Positions 7,842 to 16,462 of a stretch of DNA of 64,000 bases are shown here, one piece after another (within the stretch, counting starts at the first letter, position 1; each line of letters starts with the position of its first letter). Below the pieces are notes generated by a model. That model saw only the letters and a list, made by a program, of their open reading frames with translations, did no database searches and was not told the origin of the DNA. The stretch is taken from NCBI GenBank assembly GCA_052117325.1, contig JBQKJJ010000003.1; one strand, written 5' to 3'. Both the position numbers and the translations under genes were made by a program. This DNA comes from CAG-964 sp902789345 (GTDB taxonomy: Bacteria > Bacillota > Clostridia > Oscillospirales > Acutalibacteraceae).

Positions 7842-9203
7842 TTAGGCACCTGCTATCAGACTGTAAATTCTTATAGCAAACAGGGCTATAACCACCCACA
7901 TTACCGGGTGAACATCTTTTATTTTGCCTGTGCATACCTTTAGAATAACCCAGGTAATCATACCGTACATAATACCTGTAGCTATTGAGTAGGTAAAAGG
8001 CATAAATGTAAGTGCTACAAAGCCGCCTAAAACATCGGCAATGTCGCCCTCGAACTTCATTTTCTTAACTGACTTCATCATAAGAAGTCCTACAAACACA
8101 AGAGCCGGGGTTGTTGCAAAGCTTGGAATAGCCAAGAATATAGGTGACAGGAACAGTGCCAGCAGGAACATAACTGCCGAAGAAACAGCTGTAAGTCCTG
8201 TACGGCCGCCTGCCGCAACACCTGCTGTTGACTCAACATAGCTTGTAACTGTAGATGTACCCAGCATAGAACCTGCAATAGTACCTACAGCATCACAGGT
8301 TAGGGCACGGCCTACTCGTGGCAGCTTGCCGTCCTTGTCCAAAAGGTTACCCTGGTCTGCCACACCTACAAGTGTTCCTACTGTATCAAACAGGTCAACA
8401 AACAGGAATGCAAATACTACTGCAATAAAGCTACCTACATGCTGAACCATAAAGCTAAAGTCAAACTTCATAAATGTTGGCTCTAATGACGGCGGTATAA
8501 TATTATCAAGTGAGAACTGAGGAATAAGGCTTGTACCCTGGTACCAACCTATTAGCTGTGCGCCTATGCCCAGTACCCATGTAATAAGGATTCCCCACAA
8601 TATAGCGCCCTTTACATTAAAGTGCCACATAATTCCTATTACCAGCAAGCCCAGCATTGCAAGTACAAATTCCGGTTTTGAAACATCACCGCAGGTTACA
8701 AGTGTAGACTGGTCTGCTATTACAATACCGGCACCCTTTAATCCTACAATGGTTATAAATAAACCAATGCCGGCAGAAATGCCGTACTTTAGATTTTGCG
8801 GAATGCTGTTTACCAGTGTTTCTCTGAATTTAAACAGCGACAAAATAACAAACACTATGCCCTCTACCAAAATAGCAGTTAGAGCAACCTGCCAAGGGTC
8901 TTTAACTCCCATTTCCGCAATCATAGGACATACGGTGTACGCAAAATAGGCGTTTAATCCCATTCCTGAGGCAAGGGCTACCGGGTAGTTAGCCAAAAAG
9001 CCCATAAGTAATGTTGCAAATGCAGCCGAAACCGCAGTTGCTGTAAATATTGCCCCCTGATCCATACCGGCTGCGGCAAGCATAGAAGGATTTACAGCTA
9101 AAATGTAAGCCATTGACAAAAATGTCGTAATACCTGCGACAATTTCTGTTTTTACATTGGTATTGTGTTCTTTTAATTTGAACAACTTTTCCAACATATC
9201 CAT
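7842..9203 (-). CDS. pbuG: Guanine/hypoxanthine permease (AzgA/PbuG family)
   Basis: This predicted 453-residue inner-membrane transporter imports guanine and hypoxanthine with protons. The family hallmarks are visible: EIVAGITTFLSMAYILAVNP near the N-terminus, GMGLNAYFAYTV, a DLFDTVGTLVGVA segment and about 12-14 hydrophobic spans. The start is the ATG with GGGAG upstream; a longer reading adds 19 residues that are not part of the family. It is monocistronic. I looked for a purine riboswitch upstream and did not see one. Confidence 0.9.
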   Translation of the reverse strand: MDMLEKLFKLKEHNTNVKTEIVAGITTFLSMAYILAVNPSMLAAAGMDQGAIFTATAVSAAFATLLMGFLANYPVALASGMGLNAYFAYTVCPMIAEMGVKDPWQVALTAILVEGIVFVILSLFKFRETLVNSIPQNLKYGISAGIGLFITIVGLKGAGIVIADQSTLVTCGDVSKPEFVLAMLGLLVIGIMWHFNVKGAILWGILITWVLGIGAQLIGWYQGTSLIPQFSLDNIIPPSLEPTFMKFDFSFMVQHVGSFIAVVFAFLFVDLFDTVGTLVGVADQGNLLDKDGKLPRVGRALTCDAVGTIAGSMLGTSTVTSYVESTAGVAAGGRTGLTAVSSAVMFLLALFLSPIFLAIPSFATTPALVFVGLLMMKSVKKMKFEGDIADVLGGFVALTFMPFTYSIATGIMYGMITWVILKVCTGKIKDVHPVMWVVIALFAIRIYSLIAGA

Positions 9204-9481
9204 TGTTTCACTCTCCCATATAATGTAATAAATATGCTTGTACATAAGTACAAACTGCACAATTTAGATTATACTAGACAGCCCTTTCTTTTGCAATAGT
9301 CTTTATACATTTTATTAATACTTTGTTAACAAATTATCTCAAAAAAATGTTATTATATAGGCGTTAGCAGGAAACTTACTTATAAATATTTCACCATTTC
9401 TGCTGTATTTATTTATTTTTCACAAAAACCATACGACAATTTCTATGTCAAAACAATTTTTTTATTTAGGAGGAGAATACT

Positions 9482-10672
9482 ATGGGAAGATTTACATTAC
9501 CAAGAGATTTATACCACGGCAAGGGTGCTTTGGAGGAGCTGAAAAATCTTAAAGGCTCAAAGGCGATTGTTGTAGTAGGCGGCGGCTCAATGAAGCGCTT
9601 TGGCTTTCTGCAAAAAGCCGTTGATTATCTAAAGGAAGCAGGTATGGAGGTTCAGCTTTTTGAAAATGTTGAGCCTGACCCGTCTGTAGAAACAGTTATG
9701 AAGGGTGCTGCGGCAATGTCTGAGTTTAAGCCGGACTGGATTGTTGCAATGGGCGGAGGCAGCCCTATAGACGCTGCAAAGGCTATGTGGACCTTCTATG
9801 AATATCCTGACACAACCTTTGAGGATTTAATACAGCCGTTTAACTTCCCTACACTGCGTACAAAGGCTAAGTTCTGTGCTATTCCGTCAACCTCAGGTAC
9901 AGCTACAGAGGTTACAGCTTTTTCAGTAATTACAGACTATGCAAAGGGAATTAAATATCCTTTGGCTGACTTTAACATTACACCTGATGTTGCCATTGTA
10001 GACCCTGACCTTGCAGAAACAATGCCGCAAAAGCTTACAGCTCACACAGGTATGGACGCTATGACACACGCTATAGAGGCTTATGTTTCTACACTTCACT
10101 GCAACTACACCGACCCTCTTGCACTGCACGCTATCAAGATGATACACCGTGACCTGAAAAAGTCATACGACGGTGATATGACAGCCCGTGACAATATGCA
10201 CGACGCTCAGTGCCTTGCAGGTATGGCGTTCTCTAATGCTTTACTGGGTATTGTTCACTCTATGGCACACAAAACAGGCGCCGCTTATTCAGGCGGACAC
10301 ATTGTACACGGCTGTGCAAATGCAATGTACCTGCCAAAGGTAATTAAGTACAACTCCAAAAATGCAGAGGCAGCTGAAAGATATGCAGATATTGCAAGAT
10401 TTATAGGCTTAACAGGTGATTCTACAGAGGCTTTAGTAGACGCTTTGATTGCTGAAATTAAGGCAATGAATGTTTCACTGAATATTCCGTCATGTATTAA
10501 GGACTATGAGGGCGGCATAATTGATGAAAAAGAATTTAACGACAAGCTAAAGGATGTTGCTGCATTGGCAATAAGCGACGCTTGTACAGGTTCTAACCCT
10601 CGTATACCTACACAGGAAGAAATGGAAAAGCTGCTTGATGCTTGCTACTACGACAAGGAAATTGATTTTTAA
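9482..10672 (+). CDS. Iron-containing alcohol dehydrogenase
   Basis: This 396-residue group III alcohol dehydrogenase interconverts aldehydes and alcohols with NAD(P)H, a fermentation electron sink. The nucleotide-binding GGGSPIDAAK lies at 91-100. The metal ligands are predicted as D192 and H196 (in GMDAMTHAIEAY), H259 and H276 (HGCANA). The spacing between the last two His is three residues longer than in FucO. AGGAGG lies just before the ATG. It is monocistronic with a strong hairpin terminator. It resembles clostridial ethanol/butanol dehydrogenases and the AdhE C-terminal domain; substrate not determined. A TTTGTTAACAAA palindrome about 150 bp upstream could be a redox (Rex-like) site. 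Confidence 0.93.
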   Translation: MGRFTLPRDLYHGKGALEELKNLKGSKAIVVVGGGSMKRFGFLQKAVDYLKEAGMEVQLFENVEPDPSVETVMKGAAAMSEFKPDWIVAMGGGSPIDAAKAMWTFYEYPDTTFEDLIQPFNFPTLRTKAKFCAIPSTSGTATEVTAFSVITDYAKGIKYPLADFNITPDVAIVDPDLAETMPQKLTAHTGMDAMTHAIEAYVSTLHCNYTDPLALHAIKMIHRDLKKSYDGDMTARDNMHDAQCLAGMAFSNALLGIVHSMAHKTGAAYSGGHIVHGCANAMYLPKVIKYNSKNAEAAERYADIARFIGLTGDSTEALVDALIAEIKAMNVSLNIPSCIKDYEGGIIDEKEFNDKLKDVAALAISDACTGSNPRIPTQEEMEKLLDACYYDKEIDF

Positions 10673-10841
10673 TTATATGTAAAAGCAACGGCAGATACTG
10701 TTTAAAAGAACACTAGTCATATATTGCGCAGAAAATAGTGCAGTATTACAGCTGTAAAGCTTTGAACATTTATTTTGCTGATTTTAGGCAACACCTTACC
10801 GAGAATATAGTATGAATATACAACATTACTATACATAATCC

Positions 10842-10887
10842 AAAAGCCGACAGCCACTGCAATTAAACGCAGTGGCTGTTGGCTTTT
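10842..10887. terminator. Bidirectional terminator
   Basis: A 19-bp near-perfect stem (AAAAGCCGACAGCCACTGC and its complement) with an 8-nt loop separates the convergent alcohol dehydrogenase and the 192-residue hypothetical gene. It can serve both strands. Confidence 0.9.
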
Positions 10888-10942
10888 AAATATTAATGAA
10901 ACAAAATAAAATACTTTTGGCGCTATTGAGTTTTATATATTG

Positions 10943-11521
10943 TTATGCCCACGGGTCTGCCGATTTTGGCTGACGAATATCTGTCATTAAATACTGTTCC
11001 CACAAGAACCATCTTCCGTCACCCTTCATACGCAGCTTAATAGGTCTGGGGCTGTCTGCACCTGCACAAGGAATAAATAATTTCATATATCCCTGTTCGG
11101 TTGCAGAGGTATGATTACTTTCCACCACAACCGTAAAAGGAGCTTTTGGTGTGTAGTCATTTTCCGGCGTTGCACCTAAAAAATAGGAAAAAGGAATATA
11201 GGTTTTTCCACCCCTGAAGCGGTCGTCTAAAAAGGATATGTCATATCCTGTCAGCGGTCTGGGACCTCTTAACCAGTTAAGCATCTCAATACCTGTTTGC
11301 TTGTCTGCACCGTAAGCGCACAGCGCACATACAGTAAGAGCAGCTGTCTTAAAGGGAGAGTCCAAGCTTGCCTGCGGCAAGCTCTGTAACTGTTCAACAC
11401 TTTCCGGCAAAGCGTCAAATGTAAAGGTTTCTCTCTTATTTCCTACCGAAGCAACTGCTGTGCTTACTGCATTGCTTACCGAGCCTGTAGCGGCGTTTTT
11501 TAGTCTGTCAAAAATACCCAT
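10943..11521 (-). CDS. Conserved hypothetical protein (possibly DUF6935)
   Basis: I cannot assign a function. The 192-residue soluble protein starts MGIFDRLKNAATGSV, contains a probable beta-rich domain and ends with a Trp-rich tail (GRWFLWEQYLMTDIR...DPWA). It recalls DUF6935 proteins from memory, which is unverified. GGAGG lies before the ATG. It is last in the minus-strand run with the TPM-domain and zinc-ribbon genes (75 bp after the TPM gene), a grouping I associate with envelope or stress proteins of unknown role. Confidence 0.8.
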   Translation of the reverse strand: MGIFDRLKNAATGSVSNAVSTAVASVGNKRETFTFDALPESVEQLQSLPQASLDSPFKTAALTVCALCAYGADKQTGIEMLNWLRGPRPLTGYDISFLDDRFRGGKTYIPFSYFLGATPENDYTPKAPFTVVVESNHTSATEQGYMKLFIPCAGADSPRPIKLRMKGDGRWFLWEQYLMTDIRQPKSADPWA

Positions 11522-11596
11522 ATATACCTCCGTTTTTTAATTAAATACCTCAATGCTTTAGCGCACAAGCGCTACAAAAATATCCTGTGTTATAGG

Positions 11597-12424
11597 TTAA
11601 AACTTACCGCTGCTGCCGCCGTGTGTTGCGTCGGAAGAAGATGTGTGTGTACTGCTGCCGGAATCACTTGATGTTGATTTAGGTTTTTCTCTTCTATCCA
11701 CAGTTCTGTACAAGAACAAATCACGGCTGTCTGTTATATTTAAACTTCCCTCTCTTACATAGCTGTTGGCCGCCTTTTGCTTTGCTACAGATTTTAGCTT
11801 GCTTCTCATTCCGCCAACAATAATTAACGCTATTATTATTCCTACTACAATAGAAATAGGTATCCACACCCAAGACAAAGGCTTCTTTGGAAGATTTGAG
11901 CCGTCATAAGGCTTTCCGGTTTTTGCCTGAGTTAAAAAATCATCACACTGCTGTGCGTATATTGTAAAGGCCTCGTTATAATTACCTGCTGAAAGGTCAC
12001 CCTTAAACTGTTCAACCAAATATTCCTGCCCTTTGTCTGTAAAGGCTTTAATAGCAAAACCTCTGGTTGATATACTCCAGTCACGGTCGCCCATACTCAT
12101 AAGGAGCAAAATTCCGTCTCTGTTGTTGCCATATCCGTAGCCGTTATAATCAAAAAAATCATCGGCATCGTCTTGGGCTGTATTTCCTTGTAGGTTTTCC
12201 TCTGTAACTATTACAACATCACACTTCTGCCTTTCGCTTATCTCGTCAAGTAGCTCAAGCAATGTTTCCTCCTGACTGTCTGTAAGCAGGTCTGCGCCGT
12301 CTACCAATCTTTCAGGTGCTGACGCTGAATCGGTTTGGTCTGTAACCTCATCTGCAAATACAGGTACAACAGCAAATGAACAGCAAATAACGGCAAGCAG
12401 AATTGCCACAATACTTCTTTTCAT
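11597..12424 (-). CDS. TPM-domain membrane protein (YgcG-like)
   Basis: This 275-residue exported protein has an N-terminal signal peptide (MKRSIVAILLAVICCSFAVVPVFA). A TPM domain follows (RLVDGADLLTDSQEETLLELLDEISERQKCDVVIVT, NRDGILLLMSMGDRDWSISTRG), then one transmembrane span (WVWIPISIVVGIIIALIIVGG) and a Ser/Gly/His-rich cytosolic tail. TPM proteins act at membranes, for example in photosystem repair in plants; the bacterial role is unclear. The start is the ATG after GGAGGGCAGAGCT; a longer reading adds 13 residues upstream of the signal peptide. It lies 13 bp after the zinc-ribbon gene, so the two are co-expressed. Confidence 0.9.
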   Translation of the reverse strand: MKRSIVAILLAVICCSFAVVPVFADEVTDQTDSASAPERLVDGADLLTDSQEETLLELLDEISERQKCDVVIVTEENLQGNTAQDDADDFFDYNGYGYGNNRDGILLLMSMGDRDWSISTRGFAIKAFTDKGQEYLVEQFKGDLSAGNYNEAFTIYAQQCDDFLTQAKTGKPYDGSNLPKKPLSWVWIPISIVVGIIIALIIVGGMRSKLKSVAKQKAANSYVREGSLNITDSRDLFLYRTVDRREKPKSTSSDSGSSTHTSSSDATHGGSSGKF

Positions 12425-12437
12425 AGCTCTGCCCTCC

Positions 12438-13532
12438 TTATAAAATGCCCAGTAGCCATACAAGCCATGCCAAACCGTATGTAATGCCGCTGAACAAAAC
12501 AGCCAATCCTATAGTCCATCTTGCTGCTGCCGCCTTATCTACCGGCAAATTTCCTACAAATTTACCTGTTTGACCGTTCATAGCAAAGGTGTACTTTTCG
12601 TCATTCCAAATGGTATTCAAAATCCATACCGGATACAGTGCATATTTCGCCTTACCGTTTTGCAGCTGTATACTGCTGTTTTCCGGTACTACGGTTGTAT
12701 AGCCTTTTATAGTGTTTGCAAAAGCCTGTTCTGTTGAATGCTTTACACGCTCGTTTGCACGGTCGATACTCTGCTCGGCTGTTACATCGTACTTGTCAGC
12801 CATATAGCCCGCAAGGTAAGCTGTTTGGAACTCAACCGCACTGTTGCTGTCGTACGGCTCTATTGATTCCATTAAATCGTCCTCCATTTTTGAAGAACCG
12901 TCTACAGGAACATTTGCAAAGCTGATTTTTCCGCCACGGTTAAGCAAAAAATGAGATGTTTCGGTATAGTCATAATTACTGTCGCTCCAGTGCCTTACCT
13001 TAGTGGCTTTGTAGCGTATACTTGCCTGTGCGTCGGCGTCAAAAAGCCAGAACGGCACATAAATTCCCTTAACTTCTTCAATATGATTTTGGTCCTTAAA
13101 TACCTTTGGCAAAAGCCTTTTACCACACAGGTGCTTTTTAAGACCTTCCTTAGCGGCCTCTTTGTCAAGCTTAAACGGAATAACCAAATCAGGGCGCAAA
13201 CCGCCTGAAACCTGTCCTGTAAGCACTACAGGACTGCCGCAGTAAGGACATTCCGTTGCCACTGTGTCAGCGTCACCTACTATTTCTCCTCCGCACGATT
13301 TACAAACATAACCTTTCAGTTTGTCTTCTTCACCGTCCTGCCACTGCTGAGAAGTAGGAGTTTCCCAGTTCATATCGTCTGCCGCTTGGTTTTGAAATTC
13401 TTGGTCATACTGCTTTAGAGTTTCCACATCAAACTCATTGTAACAGTATGGGCACTTCATTTTCTGCGACTCGGTGTCAAAGGCTATTGCGCCGCCACAG
13501 CAAGGGCATTTATAATCCTGCATTGTTTTCAT
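12438..13532 (-). CDS. Double zinc-ribbon membrane-anchored protein
   Basis: This 364-residue protein has two zinc ribbons near the N-terminus: CPCCGG...CPYCYN, then CKSCGG...CPYCGS. A long conserved region with GIYVPFWLFDADAQASI and YPVWILNTIWN follows, and the C-terminus has one or two hydrophobic spans (WTIGLAVLFSGITYGLAWLVWLL). Such proteins are often annotated as TFIIB-type zinc-ribbon proteins; their function is unknown. The start is the ATG ten bases after GGAGG; an ATG three codons earlier abuts the SD. The tight link to the TPM gene suggests a shared membrane complex (inference). Confidence 0.88.
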   Translation of the reverse strand: MKTMQDYKCPCCGGAIAFDTESQKMKCPYCYNEFDVETLKQYDQEFQNQAADDMNWETPTSQQWQDGEEDKLKGYVCKSCGGEIVGDADTVATECPYCGSPVVLTGQVSGGLRPDLVIPFKLDKEAAKEGLKKHLCGKRLLPKVFKDQNHIEEVKGIYVPFWLFDADAQASIRYKATKVRHWSDSNYDYTETSHFLLNRGGKISFANVPVDGSSKMEDDLMESIEPYDSNSAVEFQTAYLAGYMADKYDVTAEQSIDRANERVKHSTEQAFANTIKGYTTVVPENSSIQLQNGKAKYALYPVWILNTIWNDEKYTFAMNGQTGKFVGNLPVDKAAAARWTIGLAVLFSGITYGLAWLVWLLGIL

Positions 13533-13591
13533 CAATACCATTCCTCCTTTGTTAATATATAGCAAACAGCAGTAACCGCCGCTGGTGCATA

Positions 13592-14032
13592 TCACACTTT
13601 GTTACAGTACTGCTGTACAAGTTCAAAGAAAAATCTTTCTAAATTGTCATTAACCGAAAACGAGCCTACTGTTTTTGAAAAACCGTCGTTAAAGCCCATA
13701 CCAAAATAATATTCCGTTGCATCCAACAAAACTATTTCCGAGTTTTGTTCAGGCTTTTTATAATTTTCAACATAGGTAATCAGCCCGTTTTCCTTAATAA
13801 TTTTATACATTTGTTCTACATAGGTGTTGTCTATAATTTTTTTCTTAAGCTCAACCGTTTTATTCTGCAATTCAACATAGCTGTTTGCAGAAAACAGCCA
13901 TACCTCATTCCTTTTCTCAGCAAAAAAGCTGTAGCAATAGTTATAATTCATATGATTACACGACAGGCTTATGCAGTTAAGCTCCTGTGCAGTATGTATT
14001 TTTACATTTTTCTTCTTACCAAACAGCCGCAT
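13592..14032 (-). CDS. Hypothetical protein
   Basis: No family is recognised. The 146-residue protein starts MRLFGKKKNVKIHTAQELNC, a basic N-terminus, then a mixed alpha/beta sequence rich in Tyr and Asn, ending FFFELVQQYCNKV. It has no signal peptide or membrane span. GGAGG is well placed before the ATG. It lies between the receiver-like and zinc-ribbon genes, with gaps of 51 and 59 bp, in one apparent transcript. Confidence 0.75.
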   Translation of the reverse strand: MRLFGKKKNVKIHTAQELNCISLSCNHMNYNYCYSFFAEKRNEVWLFSANSYVELQNKTVELKKKIIDNTYVEQMYKIIKENGLITYVENYKKPEQNSEIVLLDATEYYFGMGFNDGFSKTVGSFSVNDNLERFFFELVQQYCNKV

Positions 14033-14083
14033 ACACCCTCCTGTCAATCTGTGACAGTCCTTTTAAAACCTTATAATTAATAA

Positions 14084-14473
14084 TTAAAGAGCGTCTAAGG
14101 CTGCGGTTAAATAATCTCCTGTAACCGACGCATAGAAAAAGCCGTCTATCTGCCCCACCTGCTTGGTTCGCATAACATCACGGGCAAGCTCGGGGTACGC
14201 AACCTCGTCACACAAAAGCACTATTTTGCACCCCGGCATTTCATTGTGCATTTCGGTAATAATTTTCAGCCTGCCGGCAAGATCCAACTGCGGCAAATTG
14301 GGAGTAACATCCATAAGTAAAATTTCAGCGTCTGCATTTTTGCAATTCTGCACAATATTGCCGGGCGGCAAGGCAGGAATTACAAAGGGCCTAAAATCGC
14401 CTGTACGCTTCAGCATTAAATAAACACTGTCGGAAAACACCCTGTTTCCCATACTTATTGCAATCCTTTTCAA
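14084..14473 (-). CDS. Stand-alone degenerate response-regulator receiver domain
   Basis: The 129-residue protein looks like a single CheY-fold receiver. It has a beta-1 strand (KRIAISMG), a central strand ending in Asp (AEILLMDVTP) and a later strand (CKIVLLCDE). The acidic pocket near the N-terminus and the conserved Lys before helix 5 (here GFFYASV) are missing, so phosphorylation is doubtful. It has no output domain. The start is a TTG nine bases after GGAGG; the next ATG, six codons on, has no SD. It heads the hypothetical/zinc-ribbon/TPM operon and may act there as a protein-interaction switch (inference). Confidence 0.7.
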   Translation of the reverse strand: MKRIAISMGNRVFSDSVYLMLKRTGDFRPFVIPALPPGNIVQNCKNADAEILLMDVTPNLPQLDLAGRLKIITEMHNEMPGCKIVLLCDEVAYPELARDVMRTKQVGQIDGFFYASVTGDYLTAALDAL

Positions 14474-14688
14474 CTTACTCAGCCTCCTTTTCCTAACCGC
14501 AACCACACGGTTTACAAATTCCTTGTTAAATTAAACTTCCGAAAAACGACAGGTATATAACAAGCAATCTGTCATCTTTCGGAAGGGGATTTTCCTTTGG
14601 AAAATCCCGTCGTGGCATACTGTGTCTGCCCATAGCAAGGCACATTACGCCTTATATTTCATATTTTTTAGATTAGGCTGCGCTGCAA

Positions 14689-15105
14689 TTACTGAGCTTT
14701 TTTGTTCATGTATGCACCGATAATGTACAATACAGGAAGTATCAAACCAGTAATCAGTGAAACAAAATTGAAGCTGCCTCCGCCGGCTACATTCAATATA
14801 ACACCCGCTACATTGAACACAGCAACGATAACGCCAAATACTATGCAAGTCATTGCCTTCTCCGGCTTTTTGCAGTTCGCAACGCCGATAATACCTGCAA
14901 CAAGCTGTGCAATTGAGCCTACAAGTGCCACAGCACCTGCAGCATACAGCATACCAAGCTCATAGTGAGCGTCAGCAAGTGTACCAAGTGCTGCAATACC
15001 CAACAATGCAATTATTGAAAAAATAATTCCGATAGCGCCGCCGATGATCATTAATATGCCGGTTACCTTTAAGAAGCCGGCACCCTTTGCTGTTGATTGT
15101 TCCAT
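14689..15105 (-). CDS. Small four-TM membrane protein, paralog A
   Basis: No named family is recognised. The 138-residue protein has four hydrophobic helices (about residues 11-35, 50-75, 82-105, 112-133) and the motif NCKKPEKAMTCIVFGV between TM2 and TM3. It is paralogous to the product at 15687-16136: both start ME(Q/R)(S/N)T, carry KKPEKA and share the same RBS context (GGAGGTTCATTATGGAA). A conserved stem-loop element lies in its 5' leader. The pair sits directly downstream of a two-component system on the same strand. Confidence 0.85.
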   Translation of the reverse strand: MEQSTAKGAGFLKVTGILMIIGGAIGIIFSIIALLGIAALGTLADAHYELGMLYAAGAVALVGSIAQLVAGIIGVANCKKPEKAMTCIVFGVIVAVFNVAGVILNVAGGGSFNFVSLITGLILPVLYIIGAYMNKKAQ

Positions 15106-15200
15106 AATGAACCTCCTTAGTTAAATTTGAAAATTTTCTTCGGATTTCTGTACTTTGTTAACTAACTTATGGATATGTCACCAATAAATATGTATGTTAA

Positions 15201-15262
15201 AAGCACACCTCCTTATGAATTAATTTAGCTGCTTTGATAATAAAGCAACTAACATCCTCCAT
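15201..15262 (-). promoter_or_regulatory. Conserved leader element, copy A
   Basis: On the minus strand the element reads ATGGAGGATG, then an 11-bp stem (TTAGTTGCTTT / AAAGCAGCTAA, one G-U, 6-nt loop; 15225-15252), then AAGGAGGTGTGC. No start codon sits at working distance from that SD-like sequence. The gene's own SD is about 95 bp further down. A TATAAT box lies just upstream, placing the element near the 5' end of the transcript. Confidence 0.75.
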
Positions 15263-15600
15263 GGTTAGATTATACATATTTTTCCCACAGAGCACATCAA
15301 TCAAAAGATTGATTTTGGTATTTTTTGTAGAAATTTTTACAAAAATTATCTGCACGCCCAGGCGATACCTGTCACATTAACAGTCTTTCCTTTCTCTTTA
15401 AATACAAAATGTTCTTTTATGACAAATAAGGCACGCTGTTTTTATGCCTATGGGCTTATCAAAAAAACTATAAAGCCCAATAACTTTTTAATTTACACAT
15501 TTAAGAGCTAAAAGCTTTTAAAAATCGAACAAACAGAGTAACAAACGTTGCGCAAAATCAACTGCCGCACTTAACCCTTAGCCACCATTATAACTAAAAA

Positions 15601-15630
15601 AGAGGGATTCTCCGTTTAGAAAATCCCTCT
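15601..15630 (-). terminator. Terminator of paralog B gene
   Basis: A 9-bp stem (AGAGGGATT / AATCCCTCT) is followed on the minus strand by TTTTTTAGT, 57 bp beyond the stop of the paralog B gene. Confidence 0.85.
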
Positions 15631-15686
15631 GCAAGTCCTCTGCACTGCGCAGAGGCACTTAATATTTTACACCTATTTAGATTAAA

Positions 15687-16136
15687 TTATGCTATACTTT
15701 TCTTGTTGAAAGTGGCCATTTTAAATGCGCCAATAACATACAGTACAGGCAGTACCAAAGCAATTACCAGTGAAATTGCGGCAACACCAACGCCGTTTTG
15801 GTCAGTTATTGTAAACACTATAGCACTTACAGCGTTAAGCACAACAACAGCAATACCAAATGCAACGCAAACATTTGCTTTTTCCGGCTTTTTGTAGTTT
15901 TTAATACCGGCAACTCCCGAAGCAAACTGTACGATTGAAGCAACAAGTAATACAGAAGCCGACACAAAGAACATACCAATTTCATAATCCGGATTGTCAC
16001 TGATTAGGTCAGGGCGCAAAACCACCCCGGCTACATAGCTCAATATTGACAATATAAGTTCTAAAACGCCGCCTACAATTGCTAATATAGCAACTACTTT
16101 GAAAAAAACAGAACCGTTAGTTGTATTTCGTTCCAT
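15687..16136 (-). CDS. Small four-TM membrane protein, paralog B
   Basis: This 149-residue protein has the same layout as paralog A: four hydrophobic helices, the NYKKPEKANVCVAFGI loop, and a short cytosolic tail (KMATFNKKSIA). The loop after TM1 is longer and carries DLISDNPDYEIG, matching LADAHYELG in paralog A. Tandem duplication including the leader is the simplest explanation. It lies 326 bp below the response-regulator gene, with its own probable promoter (TTGATA, 16 bp, TAGAAT) and terminator. Function unknown. Confidence 0.85.
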   Translation of the reverse strand: MERNTTNGSVFFKVVAILAIVGGVLELILSILSYVAGVVLRPDLISDNPDYEIGMFFVSASVLLVASIVQFASGVAGIKNYKKPEKANVCVAFGIAVVVLNAVSAIVFTITDQNGVGVAAISLVIALVLPVLYVIGAFKMATFNKKSIA

Positions 16137-16179
16137 AATGAACCTCCATTAAATTGTTTCTAATTATAAATTATGTTAA

Positions 16180-16245
16180 AAGTACACCCATTTATAAATA
16201 CCTTGGATACTTTTATTAATGAAACAACTAACATTCCCATATACT
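16180..16245 (-). promoter_or_regulatory. Conserved leader element, degenerate copy C
   Basis: The minus strand keeps GGGAATGTTAGTTG at the 5' side and GGGTGTACTTTTAACATAA at the 3' side. The stem is broken and the SD-like AAGGAGG is lost. It lies between copy B and the paralog B start. Confidence 0.55.
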
Positions 16246-16261
16246 TTTTATATTTTTAAAA

Positions 16262-16325
16262 CCGCACCTCCTTACAAATCAATTTAGCTGCTTAAAATTA
16301 AAGCAACTAACACTCCTATGGTAAT
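16262..16325 (-). promoter_or_regulatory. Conserved leader element, copy B
   Basis: The minus strand reads ATAGGAGTG, a 10-bp stem (TTAGTTGCTT / AAGCAGCTAA; 16284-16310) and AAGGAGGTGCGG, as in copy A. TTGATA-16 bp-TAGAAT just upstream suggests transcription starts right before it. Confidence 0.75.
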
Positions 16326-16462
16326 ATTCTACATGTTTTTCTATAAATATCAAGCGAAAATCTAAACTTTATTAATTTTTTATAAAAATCAGCCATAATT
16401 TGTATATAAGTCACAAAAATAAATGCTTACATTCTGCAACAAAGGCTTTTTACATTTATGTA

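Noticed and set aside
9204..9481. Possible purine riboswitch upstream of the guanine permease
   Set aside because: The conserved loop sequences and three-way junction are not present in this region.
14586..14608. GGGATTTTCC/GGAAAATCCC hairpin as terminator of paralog A
   Set aside because: It has no T-run on the minus strand and a very short loop, so the terminator of that gene could not be fixed.
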